DNA from: CAVSRC01 sp963732845
GTDB taxonomy: Bacteria > Pseudomonadota > Alphaproteobacteria > Rhizobiales > Kaistiaceae
Reading direction: 5' to 3'
Assembly (NCBI GenBank): GCA_963732845.1
Contig: CAVTBE010000005.1
Location: forward strand, 186,001 to 250,000
Length of the DNA stretch: 64,000 nucleotides
The stretch's first letter is position 1; each line of letters begins with the position of its first letter. This document shows positions 36,475 through 44,904 of this stretch, one piece after another. A program made the position numbers and the translations under genes. The notes below the pieces were generated by a model, which saw only the letters and a program-made list of their open reading frames with translations, made no database searches and was not told the DNA's origin.

Positions 36475-37401
36475 TCAGCCCGAAGGGCTCCGGCCTCCCT
36501 CGGCCTCCGCCAGCACTTCGGCGATGGCGTGGTGGGCGATGGCCACCAGGCCCGGATTGGTCTCCCGGTAATAGGGCAGCGCCACCAGTGCCGGCGACAA
36601 TCCCCAGCCGCGACCGCGCGCCCATGTGGCGTCATCGACGCCAATGGCTTCACGGAAGGCGGCGCGCGGTTTCGCCGTGAACAGGTTCCACGCGACCATC
36701 AGGTCGCAGGCCGGATCACCGACGGTCAGCGCGCCGAAGTCGATCACCGCGCTCAGCCGCCCTTCCATCGCCAGCAGGTTGCCGGATTGCAGGTCGCCGT
36801 GCAGCCAGACCGGCGGACCGCGCCACTCCGGTGCGGCAAGCGCCGCCTCCCACGCCGCCGTCGCGGCGCGTATGTCGATCAGGCCATCGCAGGCGGCAAT
36901 CGCCTCGCGGGTTCCCGCGTCGCGCGATGCGAGCGGCACACCACGCCCAAACGTTTCCGGCTCCGGCCGCGGTCCGGCGGTCGCGTCGACGGCCTGAAGC
37001 GCATGGATGAAGCGCGCCAGATCGCGCGCCGCTGCAACGGGGTCGGCGAGGCGATCGAGGGTGGCATTCTCGCCGTCGCGCCAGCGATAGACCGACCAGC
37101 GCCAGGGGAACCCTGCGGCCGGCTCGCCCACGGCCAGCGGTTCCGGAATGGCGAGCGGCAGATGCGGTGCCAGGACCGGCAGCCAGCGGCGCTCCTTGTC
37201 AATCTGCCCGGTGGCCCAGCCGATGCGCGGCATGCGCACCACCAGGTCGTCGCCGAGCCGGTAGAGCGCGTTGTCGGTGCCGGCCGACGGCACCGGCTCG
37301 ACGACCAGGTCCGCCCATTGCGGGAACTGGCCGGCGAGCAGCCGCCGGACCAACCCGGCATCGGTCGCCACCTCGTCGGCATGCATCTTCGCGGCAGCCA
37401 T
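36475..37401 (-). CDS. Aminoglycoside phosphotransferase family protein (APH/choline kinase fold)
   Basis: A 308-residue kinase-like protein. WLHGDLQSGNLL carries the catalytic aspartate and AVIDFGALTVGDPACDLM the metal-binding aspartate. The N-terminal lobe begins PVPSAGTDNALYRLG. It starts two bases after the MFS transporter stop, so the pair forms an operon. Chromosomal relatives phosphorylate small metabolites or sugars; resistance to aminoglycosides should not be assumed. ATG 37401 has GGGAG just upstream. Confidence 0.82.
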   Translation of the reverse strand: MAAAKMHADEVATDAGLVRRLLAGQFPQWADLVVEPVPSAGTDNALYRLGDDLVVRMPRIGWATGQIDKERRWLPVLAPHLPLAIPEPLAVGEPAAGFPWRWSVYRWRDGENATLDRLADPVAAARDLARFIHALQAVDATAGPRPEPETFGRGVPLASRDAGTREAIAACDGLIDIRAATAAWEAALAAPEWRGPPVWLHGDLQSGNLLAMEGRLSAVIDFGALTVGDPACDLMVAWNLFTAKPRAAFREAIGVDDATWARGRGWGLSPALVALPYYRETNPGLVAIAHHAIAEVLAEAEGGRSPSG

Positions 37402-37403
37402 CG

Positions 37404-38600
37404 TCACGCTCCCGCCACGCTGGCGGTTCCGACGACCGCCTCCGGCGGCGCCGGTGGCAGGTGCCCGCCCTTTTTGTAATAGCGCCGGAGCAACAGGACG
37501 ATGGCGAGGGCCGCGGGGACGCCCTGCAGGATGCCGAGCGAGAGCGCCAGGCCCTCGTGATAGAACGCGGCCGCAGTGAGGCAGCCGACGAAGCAGCCGA
37601 CGTCCCATCCGCCCTCGCTGGCCATGTTGAAGCGTAGCGCGCAGGGCGAGGCCTTGGCCATGTTGTACATGGCGGTGCCGATGCCGGGGACGAACAGCGG
37701 CATGGCGAGCGCGCCGAGCGCATTGGCGGCGACCGCCAGGACGGGCGAGCCGAGGCTCACGGCGCGCAGCACGATGATGACGGCGGTGATGCCGTAGCCG
37801 ATGGTTACCGCCCGGCGCCCATAGCCGAGATCGATTGTGCGGCCGAGCAGCAGGCTGCCGGCGGCGCCGAACAGACCGGCCAGCGCCATGGCGCCGCCAT
37901 AGGCGGGGATGTTGCCGCCCAGCGAGACGAACAGCGCGATCTGCCAGACGAAGAAGAAGCCGGCGGCGAACCAGCCGTCGATGGCCATCAGCGCCACCGT
38001 CAGGCGGGCGGCGCGCAGCGTGCCGGGTGCCGCCTGCTTCACGACAACGTTGGGCACGCCGATGAGCGGCACCACGGCCAGCGCCTGCACCAGGCCGGCT
38101 GCGGCGAAGGTGATGCCGGGCCCGACGGTGACGAAGGCCCAGGCGCCGACAAGCGGCGCCAGGATGCCGACGACGGCGGCCAGCGCCTCGCGGGCGCCGA
38201 CCTGCTGGCCACGATGTTCGGCGTCGCCGAGGGCGGCGAAATAGGCGTGGTAGCTCGGCCAGTAGAAGACATCGCCGACCGCCACGACGACGATCAGCAC
38301 GAGCAGCGTGGGACCGACGCCGTCGACCATCGCCAGCACCGGGTACTGCACGGCGAGGCAGAGCGTGCCGAAGATGAGCAGCGGCTTGATGCCCCAGCGC
38401 TTGGCGAGCGGCAGGATCGCCGGGCGCAGGGCGAAGCGTCCGGTGACGACGGTGGCCATCGCGACCAGCACCAGCGGCACGGCGATGCCGGCGCGCAGCA
38501 GAAAGACAAGGAAGAAGATGCCGCCGGCGCCCTGGGCGAGAGCCTGGATGCCGGTGTGAAGATTGACGCGATTGATCGCGTCATTGCGCAGGTATGCCAT
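37404..38600 (-). CDS. Major facilitator superfamily transporter
   Basis: A 398-residue membrane protein with about twelve hydrophobic segments, a central cytoplasmic loop near residues 180-195 and the loop sequence GRTIDLGYGRRAV between helices 8 and 9, typical of MFS exporters. No ribosome binding site is visible before ATG 38600, which is unusual here; a short open frame with a strong site lies upstream. Coupled to the APH-type kinase gene two bases downstream. The substrate is unknown. Confidence 0.85.
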   Translation of the reverse strand: MAYLRNDAINRVNLHTGIQALAQGAGGIFFLVFLLRAGIAVPLVLVAMATVVTGRFALRPAILPLAKRWGIKPLLIFGTLCLAVQYPVLAMVDGVGPTLLVLIVVVAVGDVFYWPSYHAYFAALGDAEHRGQQVGAREALAAVVGILAPLVGAWAFVTVGPGITFAAAGLVQALAVVPLIGVPNVVVKQAAPGTLRAARLTVALMAIDGWFAAGFFFVWQIALFVSLGGNIPAYGGAMALAGLFGAAGSLLLGRTIDLGYGRRAVTIGYGITAVIIVLRAVSLGSPVLAVAANALGALAMPLFVPGIGTAMYNMAKASPCALRFNMASEGGWDVGCFVGCLTAAAFYHEGLALSLGILQGVPAALAIVLLLRRYYKKGGHLPPAPPEAVVGTASVAGA

Positions 38601-38635
38601 GGGGAAAGACCGACAGAACGGGAGATGAGGGAACC

Positions 38636-38705
38636 ACCGGCTCGCGGCCGGTCAGGCGCGCGAGTAGCGCTAGCTGGGCGTGATTCCACTCATCGGATTA
38701 CCTCC
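38636..38705 (-). promoter_or_regulatory. Possible leader peptide and hairpin before the MFS gene
   Basis: On the minus strand, GGAGG (38705-38701) stands seven bases before an ATG at 38693 that encodes MSGITPS and a TAG stop at 38670. Downstream, ACCGGC-CGCGA-GCCGGT (38652-38636) forms a six-base-pair hairpin before the MFS start at 38600. The layout resembles translation-controlled attenuation, but could be chance. Confidence 0.35.
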
Positions 38706-38825
38706 GTCGAAGGCGCGGACTATGCAGCCGCGCCGGCCCGGCGGCAATCGTGCGCGCCGCCGGAACAGGCGATTTGCCTTTGGCGGTGGCACCCGGGCAA
38801 CACCCCCTGCCCTCCCGGCACGCCG

Positions 38826-39968
38826 CTACTCGATGACGAAGCTCGGGGCCTCGCGGTGGCTCTCGGCGACGCCGGCCCACACCTTGGCGGCGATCTCACG
38901 GAAGGCGGCCGCGTGCGCACCATTCGGCTCGGCAACGACGATGGGCGTGCCGGCATCGGAGGTCTCGCGGATCGCCATGTCGAGCGGCACCTCGCCGAGG
39001 AACGGCGTGTCGAGCCGCTCGGCCTCGGCCCGGGCGCCGCCATGGCCGAAGATGTCGTAACGCTTGCCGGTATCGGGGGCGATGAAATAGCTCATGTTCT
39101 CGATGATGCCGAGCACCGGCACATCGACGCGGCGGAACATGTTGAGGCCCTTGCGGGCGTCGATGAGGGCCAGATCCTGCGGCGTCGAGACGATGACCGC
39201 GCCGGCCAACGGCACCTGCTGGGCCATGGTGAGCTGGGCGTCGCCGGTGCCGGGCGGCATATCGACCACCAGCACGTCGAGCTCACCCCAGGCGACCTCG
39301 CGCAACATCTGCTGGAGGGCCGAGACCACCATCGGCCCGCGCCAGATCATCGGCGTCTCTTCCTCGACCAGGAAGCCCATCGACATCACCTTGACGCCGT
39401 AGGCCTCCATCGGCTTCAGCGTGCGCCCGTCGAGCACCTCCGGCCGGCCGGAGAGATGCATGAGGCGCGGCAGCGACGGGCCGTAGATGTCGGCGTCGAG
39501 GATGCCGACGCGGAGCCCGTTCGCCTTGAAGCCGAGGGCCAGATTGACGGCGCAGGTGGATTTGCCGACGCCGCCCTTACCGCTGGCCACCGCGACGATG
39601 GCCCCGACGCCGGGAACGCCGGGCTTGGCCGGCTGCGCGGCGGGGCGCTGGCCGAAGTTAGGCGCCTGGCCGCGCCCCGTGGGCGAGGTTCCGGGCCGCG
39701 GGCCGGTAGCACCCGCCTTGCGCTCGGCGGTGAGCACCACCATGGCGCTGGCGACGCCGGGCATGGAGCGGACGGCGGTTTCGGCCGCCTGGCGCATGGG
39801 CTCAAAGGCGCTGGCGCGTTCGGCCGGCACGGTGATGGAAAACATCACCCGCCCGTCGGCGACGACGATGTCGGACACCATGCCGCGGCGTACGATGTCG
39901 CGGTCGTCATCGGGACCGCGGATGCCGTTCAGGCGGGCGAGAACTGCTTGCTTGTCGATTTCGGGCAT
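38826..39968 (-). CDS. mrp: Mrp/ApbC family iron-sulfur carrier ATPase
   Basis: A 380-residue cytoplasmic P-loop protein that carries or transfers Fe-S clusters. An N-terminal DUF59-like domain (about residues 1-90) precedes a proline- and glycine-rich linker and the ATPase domain with SGKGGVGKSTCAVNLA (deviant Walker A), DADIYGPSLPR and VVDMPPGTGDAQL. The usual cluster-binding CxxC of the family is replaced: NMSYFIAPDTGKRYDIFGHG has no cysteine. I recall the same in other alphaproteobacterial Mrp proteins. ATG 39968 is the natural start; the open frame extends upstream by chance. Confidence 0.9.
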   Translation of the reverse strand: MPEIDKQAVLARLNGIRGPDDDRDIVRRGMVSDIVVADGRVMFSITVPAERASAFEPMRQAAETAVRSMPGVASAMVVLTAERKAGATGPRPGTSPTGRGQAPNFGQRPAAQPAKPGVPGVGAIVAVASGKGGVGKSTCAVNLALGFKANGLRVGILDADIYGPSLPRLMHLSGRPEVLDGRTLKPMEAYGVKVMSMGFLVEEETPMIWRGPMVVSALQQMLREVAWGELDVLVVDMPPGTGDAQLTMAQQVPLAGAVIVSTPQDLALIDARKGLNMFRRVDVPVLGIIENMSYFIAPDTGKRYDIFGHGGARAEAERLDTPFLGEVPLDMAIRETSDAGTPIVVAEPNGAHAAAFREIAAKVWAGVAESHREAPSFVIE

Positions 39969-40044
39969 GGTCGGGAGCCTTGGAGGAAGCGAAGTCGGGC
40001 GCGAACATAGCCTCATCGCCCGGCGGGTCAACTTGGCCGGTTTC

Positions 40045-40066
40045 TTGCACGATTCCGCCAGTGCAA
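40045..40066. promoter_or_regulatory. Candidate operator dyad upstream of the amino acid ABC operon
   Basis: TTGCAC-N10-GTGCAA is a perfect six-base inverted repeat, centred about 132 bases before the binding-protein start and about 87 before mrp. A second dyad, CCACC-N11-GGTGG, follows near 40080-40100. No regulator can be assigned. Confidence 0.4.
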
Positions 40067-40187
40067 ACCGACCGGTTGCCACCATGCCAGCCTTGGTGGA
40101 AAGATGGCCGGGACAGTTCTCGGGGGGCGCGGAGGGGGTGGCCGCTCCGGTCGAGAATTCAGTGTCAACCGAGTAGAGGAAACTACT

Positions 40188-40979
40188 ATGCGCAGAACTG
40201 TCACAACCCTGTTTGCGATCACCGCCGTGGTCGCCGGAACCAGCCTGGCCATGGCCAAGGACTGGAAAGAAATCCGGGTGGGCACCGACGCCACCTATCC
40301 GCCGTTCGAATCCGTCGACGCCAGCGGCGCCTTCGTCGGCTTCGACATCGACATCCTGAACGCCATCTGCGAGGACATCGGCGCCAAGTGCACCTATGTC
40401 AATCAGGACTTCGACGGCATCATCCCGGCGTTGCTCGCCGGCAAGTTCGACGTGATCGACTCGTCGCTGTCGATCACGGCGGAGCGCCAAAAGTCCATCG
40501 ACTTCAGCGACATGTACTACAACACGCCACCGGTGGTGGTGGCGCGCAAAGATGCCGGCATCAAGGGCATCACTGCAGATGACCTCGCCGGCAAGATCGT
40601 CGGCGTGCAGTCCTCGACTACCCACGCCAACTACGCGCAGAAGACCTACACCAAGTCCGACATCAAGCTCTATCCGAGTGCCGACCAGTTCAAGCTGGAC
40701 CTGATCAACGGCCGTCTCGATGCAGTTACCGACGACGTCGTCGTGCTGAGCGACTGGCTGAAGACCTCCAAGGAAGCTCAGGATTGCTGCGAGATCGTCG
40801 GCACGATCAAGATCGTCCCGGAAATTCACGGTCTTGGCCAGGGCTTCGGCGTGCGCAAGGAAGACAAGGACCTCACCGCGCTGCTCAACAAGGGCATCAA
40901 GGACATCCTTGCCAACGGCACCTACAAGAAGATCAACGACAAGTATTTCGACTTCAACGCATACGGCCAAGACTACTAG
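40188..40979 (+). CDS. Polar amino acid ABC transporter, substrate-binding protein
   Basis: A 263-residue periplasmic receptor of the family 3 (ArgT/HisJ) type. The signal peptide ends near LAMA-K. The mature start EIRVGTDATYPPFESVDASG and FVGFDIDILNAICEDIGAKC are diagnostic, and SITAERQKSIDFSDMYY and DAVTDDVVVLSDWL follow. Lysine, arginine, ornithine or histidine are likely ligands, but sequence alone cannot choose. GAGG stands eight bases before the ATG. First gene of an operon with two permeases. Confidence 0.92.
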   Translation: MRRTVTTLFAITAVVAGTSLAMAKDWKEIRVGTDATYPPFESVDASGAFVGFDIDILNAICEDIGAKCTYVNQDFDGIIPALLAGKFDVIDSSLSITAERQKSIDFSDMYYNTPPVVVARKDAGIKGITADDLAGKIVGVQSSTTHANYAQKTYTKSDIKLYPSADQFKLDLINGRLDAVTDDVVVLSDWLKTSKEAQDCCEIVGTIKIVPEIHGLGQGFGVRKEDKDLTALLNKGIKDILANGTYKKINDKYFDFNAYGQDY

Positions 40980-40989
40980 GCGCGTTGCG

Positions 40990-41014
40990 GCGGCCGGGCC
41001 GACGGTCCGGCCGC
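40990..41014. terminator. Hairpin between binding protein and permease genes
   Basis: GCGGCCGGGCC-GAC-GGTCCGGCCGC forms an 11-base-pair stem (one G-U) eleven bases after the stop codon. No T-tract follows. As with the xylF-xylH hairpin, it probably limits read-through or protects the upstream message. Confidence 0.6.
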
Positions 41015-41092
41015 TGCATCTCGGCCGGCCGGCCCCGTCGGGGCAATAGCGGGCGCCGGAGATAACTAGACCGCGACGGAAGGAACGGGCGG

Positions 41093-41800
41093 TTGGGGGA
41101 CCTATTCAGCCTGCTTCAATTCGGCTCCAAGGGCTGGGGTGACGAACTTGCTGCAGGTGCCGGCGTAACCATTGCGCTGTCATTGGCGACGCTGCCGCTC
41201 GGCGTGACCGTCGGCTTCTTCATGTCGCTGGCCAAGCAGTCGTCCGATCCGCTGGTGCGCCGCGGAGCGGAAATCTACACCACCATCTTCCGCGGCCTGC
41301 CGGAGCTGCTCACCCTCTTCGTCGTCTATTACGGCGCCCAATACGCCGTCTCCAGCATGACGCGCGCCATCTTCGGCACGCCGATGGAGATCTCGCCGTT
41401 TCTCGCCGGCATGGTGGCGCTCGGTCTTGTCCTGTCGGCCTATGCGACCGAAGCCTTCGCTTCCGCCTTCCGCGGCATTCCGAACGGCCAGTATGAAGGC
41501 GCCTATGCCATCGGCCTGACGCGGCTGCAGACGATGGGCTTCGTCATCGTGCCGCAGCTGATCCGCCTCGCCTTGCCGGCGCTGTCCAATCTCTACCTGT
41601 CGATGATGAAGGACACCGCCCTGGTGTCCGCCATCACGCTGAGCGACCTCCTGCGCCAGACGACGGTGGCGGTCGGCTCCACCAAGGAACCCTTCTTCTT
41701 CTATCTGGTCGCCTGCCTGATCTATCTTGCCATGTCCATCCTCTCGAGCATCGGCATCTGGCGGATCGACGCCTGGGCGTCGCGGGGGTCCGAACGATGA
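41093..41800 (+). CDS. Amino acid ABC transporter permease (HisQ-like)
   Basis: A 235-residue permease with about five hydrophobic segments. RGLPELLTLFVVYYGAQ and the cytoplasmic loop GQYEGAYAIGLTRLQTMGFV (EAA motif) are those of polar amino acid permeases. A TTG start at 41093 is supported by GGAAGGA about eight to ten bases upstream. The next permease starts at its stop (ATGA). No ATPase gene of this type is in the operon. Confidence 0.9.
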   Translation: MGDLFSLLQFGSKGWGDELAAGAGVTIALSLATLPLGVTVGFFMSLAKQSSDPLVRRGAEIYTTIFRGLPELLTLFVVYYGAQYAVSSMTRAIFGTPMEISPFLAGMVALGLVLSAYATEAFASAFRGIPNGQYEGAYAIGLTRLQTMGFVIVPQLIRLALPALSNLYLSMMKDTALVSAITLSDLLRQTTVAVGSTKEPFFFYLVACLIYLAMSILSSIGIWRIDAWASRGSER

Positions 41801-42654
41801 CAGCGGCCGCTTCCGTAGACGAGGCGCCGCCTCCCCAGCCAAGGAGCCGGGTGACCTGGGCCGGCTATGTCTTCGTCGGGTTCTGGATCGTGGTTGCCGT
41901 CGGGCTCGTCTTCACGCTCTATCAGAGCCTCGACGCCGACCGGCTGAGCCGCTTCGGGCCGGGCATCCTCGAGGGCTTCTGGACGACCATCCAGCTGTGC
42001 GTCCTGTGCCTGACCATCGGCGCGCTGATCTCGATCCCGGTGGCCACCGCCCGCCTGTCGAAGAGCCGCATGCTCAACGCGCTCGCCTATGGCTACTCCT
42101 ACTTCTTCCGCGGCACGCCGATCATCGCCCAGCTCTTCCTGGTCTATTACGGCGCCGGCCAGTTCGTCGGCTTCTTCCGCGCCGCCGGGCTGTGGTGGTT
42201 CTTCCGCGATGCATTCAACTGCGCGGTCTTCGCCTTCGCACTCAACACCGCCGCCTATCAGGCGGAGATCCTCTTCGGCGCGTTCCGCGCCGTCCCGGTG
42301 GGGAGCTGGGAAGCCTCACGGGCGCTGGCCCTGCCCGGCTTCATCACCTTGTGGAAGGTGATCCTGCCGCAGGCGCTGATGACCGCGCTCAGGCCCTACG
42401 GCAACGAGATGATCTCCATCGTCAAGGCTTCCGCCGTGACCAGCCTGATCACCGTTCTCGACATCATGGGGCAGACCCGCTACGTCTTTTCGCAGACCTA
42501 CGACATCTCGTTCTATCTTTGGGCGGCGGTGTTCTATCTGATCATCGTGGAGACGCTGCGCCGGACCTTGAACGCGTTCGAAGTGCGCCTGACCCGGCAC
42601 CTCGCGGTGACGCAGAGGGGCGAATCCCCCGAGGAGACCACCCTGTCGGCATAG
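41797..42654 (+). CDS. Amino acid ABC transporter permease (HisM-like)
   Basis: A 285-residue partner permease. The N-terminal 30 residues are cytoplasmic and proline-rich. FRGTPIIAQLFLVYYGAGQF and VGSWEASRALALPGFITLW (EAA loop) are typical. The four-base overlap with the upstream gene ensures equal synthesis. The ATP-binding subunit must come from elsewhere in the genome, as the next gene is a dehydrogenase. Confidence 0.9.
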   Translation: MTAAASVDEAPPPQPRSRVTWAGYVFVGFWIVVAVGLVFTLYQSLDADRLSRFGPGILEGFWTTIQLCVLCLTIGALISIPVATARLSKSRMLNALAYGYSYFFRGTPIIAQLFLVYYGAGQFVGFFRAAGLWWFFRDAFNCAVFAFALNTAAYQAEILFGAFRAVPVGSWEASRALALPGFITLWKVILPQALMTALRPYGNEMISIVKASAVTSLITVLDIMGQTRYVFSQTYDISFYLWAAVFYLIIVETLRRTLNAFEVRLTRHLAVTQRGESPEETTLSA

Positions 42655-42702
42655 CGCGCAGGTCAGGTCCCGCCTTTTCCTGAATTCCGGAGGTTATCAG
42701 AC

Positions 42703-43575
42703 ATGGCAGACGTCGCCTTCATCGGCCTCGGCGTGATGGGCTATCCGATGGCCGGGCATCTGGCCCGGCGCGGCGGCCATCAGGTGACGGTCTACAACCG
42801 CAATGCCGACAAGGCGGCCAAATGGGCCGCCGAGAATCACGGCAGGACGGCGCCGACGCCGAGAGAAGCGGCGGCGGGTGCCGAATTCGTCTTCGCCTGC
42901 GTCGGCAATGACGACGACCTGCGCTCGGTGACGCTCGGCGACGACGGCGCCTTCGCCGGCATGGCGCCCGGCGCGATCTTCATCGACAACACCACGGCGT
43001 CGGCCGATGTGGCGCGCGAGCTTTACGCGGCGGCCACGGCGAAGGGCATCGGCTTCCTCGATGCGCCGATCTCGGGCGGCCAGGCGGGGGCGGAGAACGG
43101 CCGGCTCACCGTCATGGTCGGCGGCGACAGCCAGGTCTTCGACAAGGCCAAGCCGGTGATCGAATGCTACGCCAAGATGGTCGGCCTGATGGGGCCGGCC
43201 GGCGCCGGGCAGCTCACCAAGATGGTCAACCAGATCTGCATTGCCGGTCTGGTGCAGGGCCTCTCCGAGGGCATCCATTTCGCCAAGAAAGCCGGTCTCG
43301 ACGTCGAGCAGGTGGTCGCGGTCATCTCCCAGGGTGCGGCGCAATCCTGGCAGATGGACAACCGTCACAAGACAATGAATGCCGGCAAGTTCGATCACGG
43401 CTTCGCCGTCGACTGGATGCGCAAGGACCTCGCCATCGCGCTGGAAGAGGCGCGGCGAAACGGTGCCCAATTGCCGGTGGCGGCACTCGTCGATCAGTTT
43501 TATGCCGAGGTGCAGGCGATGGGCGGCAGGCGCTGGGACACCTCCAGCCTGATCGCCCGGCTGGAGAAGGATTGA
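42703..43575 (+). CDS. 3-hydroxyisobutyrate dehydrogenase family (GarR-like) reductase
   Basis: A 290-residue NAD(P)-dependent beta-hydroxyacid dehydrogenase. The Rossmann motif GLGVMGYPMAGHL is at the N-terminus, FLDAPISGGQAGAENG is the family's substrate-binding signature, and GAGQLTKMVNQIC holds the catalytic lysine. GGAGG precedes the ATG by nine bases. The position after an amino acid importer would fit a role in hydroxyacid catabolism, such as tartronate semialdehyde or 3-hydroxyisobutyrate; not decidable here. Confidence 0.87.
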   Translation: MADVAFIGLGVMGYPMAGHLARRGGHQVTVYNRNADKAAKWAAENHGRTAPTPREAAAGAEFVFACVGNDDDLRSVTLGDDGAFAGMAPGAIFIDNTTASADVARELYAAATAKGIGFLDAPISGGQAGAENGRLTVMVGGDSQVFDKAKPVIECYAKMVGLMGPAGAGQLTKMVNQICIAGLVQGLSEGIHFAKKAGLDVEQVVAVISQGAAQSWQMDNRHKTMNAGKFDHGFAVDWMRKDLAIALEEARRNGAQLPVAALVDQFYAEVQAMGGRRWDTSSLIARLEKD

Positions 43576-44302
43576 CCCCACGTCAACCCGCAGCGTCAAG
43601 GTCGCGGTCGGCGATCCGGAGCGGGAAGCGAAGCGGATCGTCGCCGAACTGAAGGCCGCCGGCACGGCGGAGAACCGCGCCGGCATGGCGCGTTTCGGCA
43701 TTACCGGAAACACGGCCGGCGTGTCGCTCAGCGCCATGAAGCCGATCGCGCGGCGCTACGCACGCGATCATGCGCTCGCCGCGGCGCTGTGGCGGAGCGG
43801 CCTGCACGAGGCGCGCATCATGGCCGCAGACCTCGACGAGCCGGCCAAGGTGACGCCGGAGCAGATGGACGCGTGGGCGGCTGATTTCGACAACTGGGCG
43901 CTCTGCGACGGCACGTGTCTGCATCTCTTCGTCAAGACGCCCTTCGTCGAGGCGAAGATCCGACAATGGGCGGCCGACGAGCGCGAATTCGTGCGCCGCG
44001 CCGCCTTCTCCTTCATCGCCGTCTATGCGGTTCACGGGAAGACGATTCCGGACAAGGTCTTCGCGGAATTTCTTGAACTGGTCGAGCGGCATGCCGGCGA
44101 CCAGCGGAATTTCGTCCGCAAGTCGGTCAACTGGGCGCTCCGCCAGATCGGCAAGCATTCCGAGGCGCTGCACGGCCCGGCGCTGGCGCTCGCCGACAAG
44201 CTCGCCGCCTCCGACGACAAATCGGCACGCTGGATCGGCAAGGACGCGGTCAGGGAACTGACCGATCCGGCGCAGCTTCGGCGCCTCGCCAAGCGTGGCT
44301 GA
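43571..44302 (+). CDS. DNA alkylation repair protein (AlkD-like), irregular start
   Basis: A HEAT-repeat protein related to the AlkD glycosylase family: MARFGITGNTAGVS, DNWALCDGTCLHLF, EFVRRAAFSFIAVYAVHGK and NFVRKSVNWALRQIGK. ATG 43685 would give 205 residues but drops a conserved leading helix (EREAKRIVAELKAAGTAENR), which is open in the same frame back to 43571. No ATG, GTG or TTG exists in that stretch. Either translation starts at ATT 43571, which overlaps the upstream stop, or one C is missing from the run after TTG 43572. Family assignment good, start unresolved. Confidence 0.75.
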   Translation: MDPTSTRSVKVAVGDPEREAKRIVAELKAAGTAENRAGMARFGITGNTAGVSLSAMKPIARRYARDHALAAALWRSGLHEARIMAADLDEPAKVTPEQMDAWAADFDNWALCDGTCLHLFVKTPFVEAKIRQWAADEREFVRRAAFSFIAVYAVHGKTIPDKVFAEFLELVERHAGDQRNFVRKSVNWALRQIGKHSEALHGPALALADKLAASDDKSARWIGKDAVRELTDPAQLRRLAKRG

Positions 44303-44305
44303 GCG

Positions 44306-44803
44306 TCAGGACGCCCTGGCCTTTTCCCTTTCCTTTTCGATGGGGATGTAGCTCAGCGGAAGCTCGGTTGTGTACTTGATCCGCTCCATCGCGAAGGTGG
44401 TCGACACGTCGGCGATGTCGATGCGCGCGATCAGGCGCTTGTAGAGGTTGTCGTAGGCTTCGATGTCGGGGACGACGACGCGCAGCAGATAATCCACCTG
44501 CCCGGCCATGCGATAGAACTCGACCACCTCGGGGAAGTCGCGGATCACCTCGGCGAAGCGGCGCAGCCATTCGTCATTGTGCTGGCTGGTGGTGATGGCG
44601 ACGAAGGCGGTGACCTTGGTGTTGACCTTGCCCGGATCGAGCAGCGCGACACGGCCAGTGATGACGCCATCCTCCTCGAGCTTCTGGATGCGGCGCCAAC
44701 ACGGGGTCGTCGACAGCCCCACCCGGCGGCCAATCTCGGCGACGGGGACGGTCGCGTCTTCCTGCAGGATCTGCAGGATCTTGCGGTCGAGGCGGTCAAT
44801 CAT
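44306..44803 (-). CDS. Lrp/AsnC family transcriptional regulator
   Basis: A 165-residue regulator. The N-terminal helix-turn-helix (DRKILQILQEDATVPVAEIG and GLSTTPCWRRIQKLEEDGVI) is followed by the RAM effector domain (VEFYRMAGQVDYLLRVVVPD). ATG 44803 has GGAAAAGGA just upstream. It is convergent with the AlkD-like gene, three bases apart. Members respond to amino acids, so the nearby importer or the distant putA and ade genes are possible targets; no evidence chooses among them. Confidence 0.92.
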   Translation of the reverse strand: MIDRLDRKILQILQEDATVPVAEIGRRVGLSTTPCWRRIQKLEEDGVITGRVALLDPGKVNTKVTAFVAITTSQHNDEWLRRFAEVIRDFPEVVEFYRMAGQVDYLLRVVVPDIEAYDNLYKRLIARIDIADVSTTFAMERIKYTTELPLSYIPIEKEREKARAS

Positions 44804-44904
44804 TCCTTTTCCTCGCGAGTAGATTTCATTTGGAACGAATCCTTGGGATATTTTCCCACACAAGCGCAGAATACCGGCGTCTATAGGAACATTTTTTCTT
44901 ATTG

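Noticed and set aside
36475..37401. Aminoglycoside resistance gene.
   Set aside because: The fold is shared by many metabolic kinases; there is no mobile context and an MFS gene is the only neighbour.
39969..40970. Upstream extension of the mrp frame to 714 codons.
   Set aside because: The extension runs antisense through the amino acid binding protein gene; the family N-terminus matches ATG 39968.
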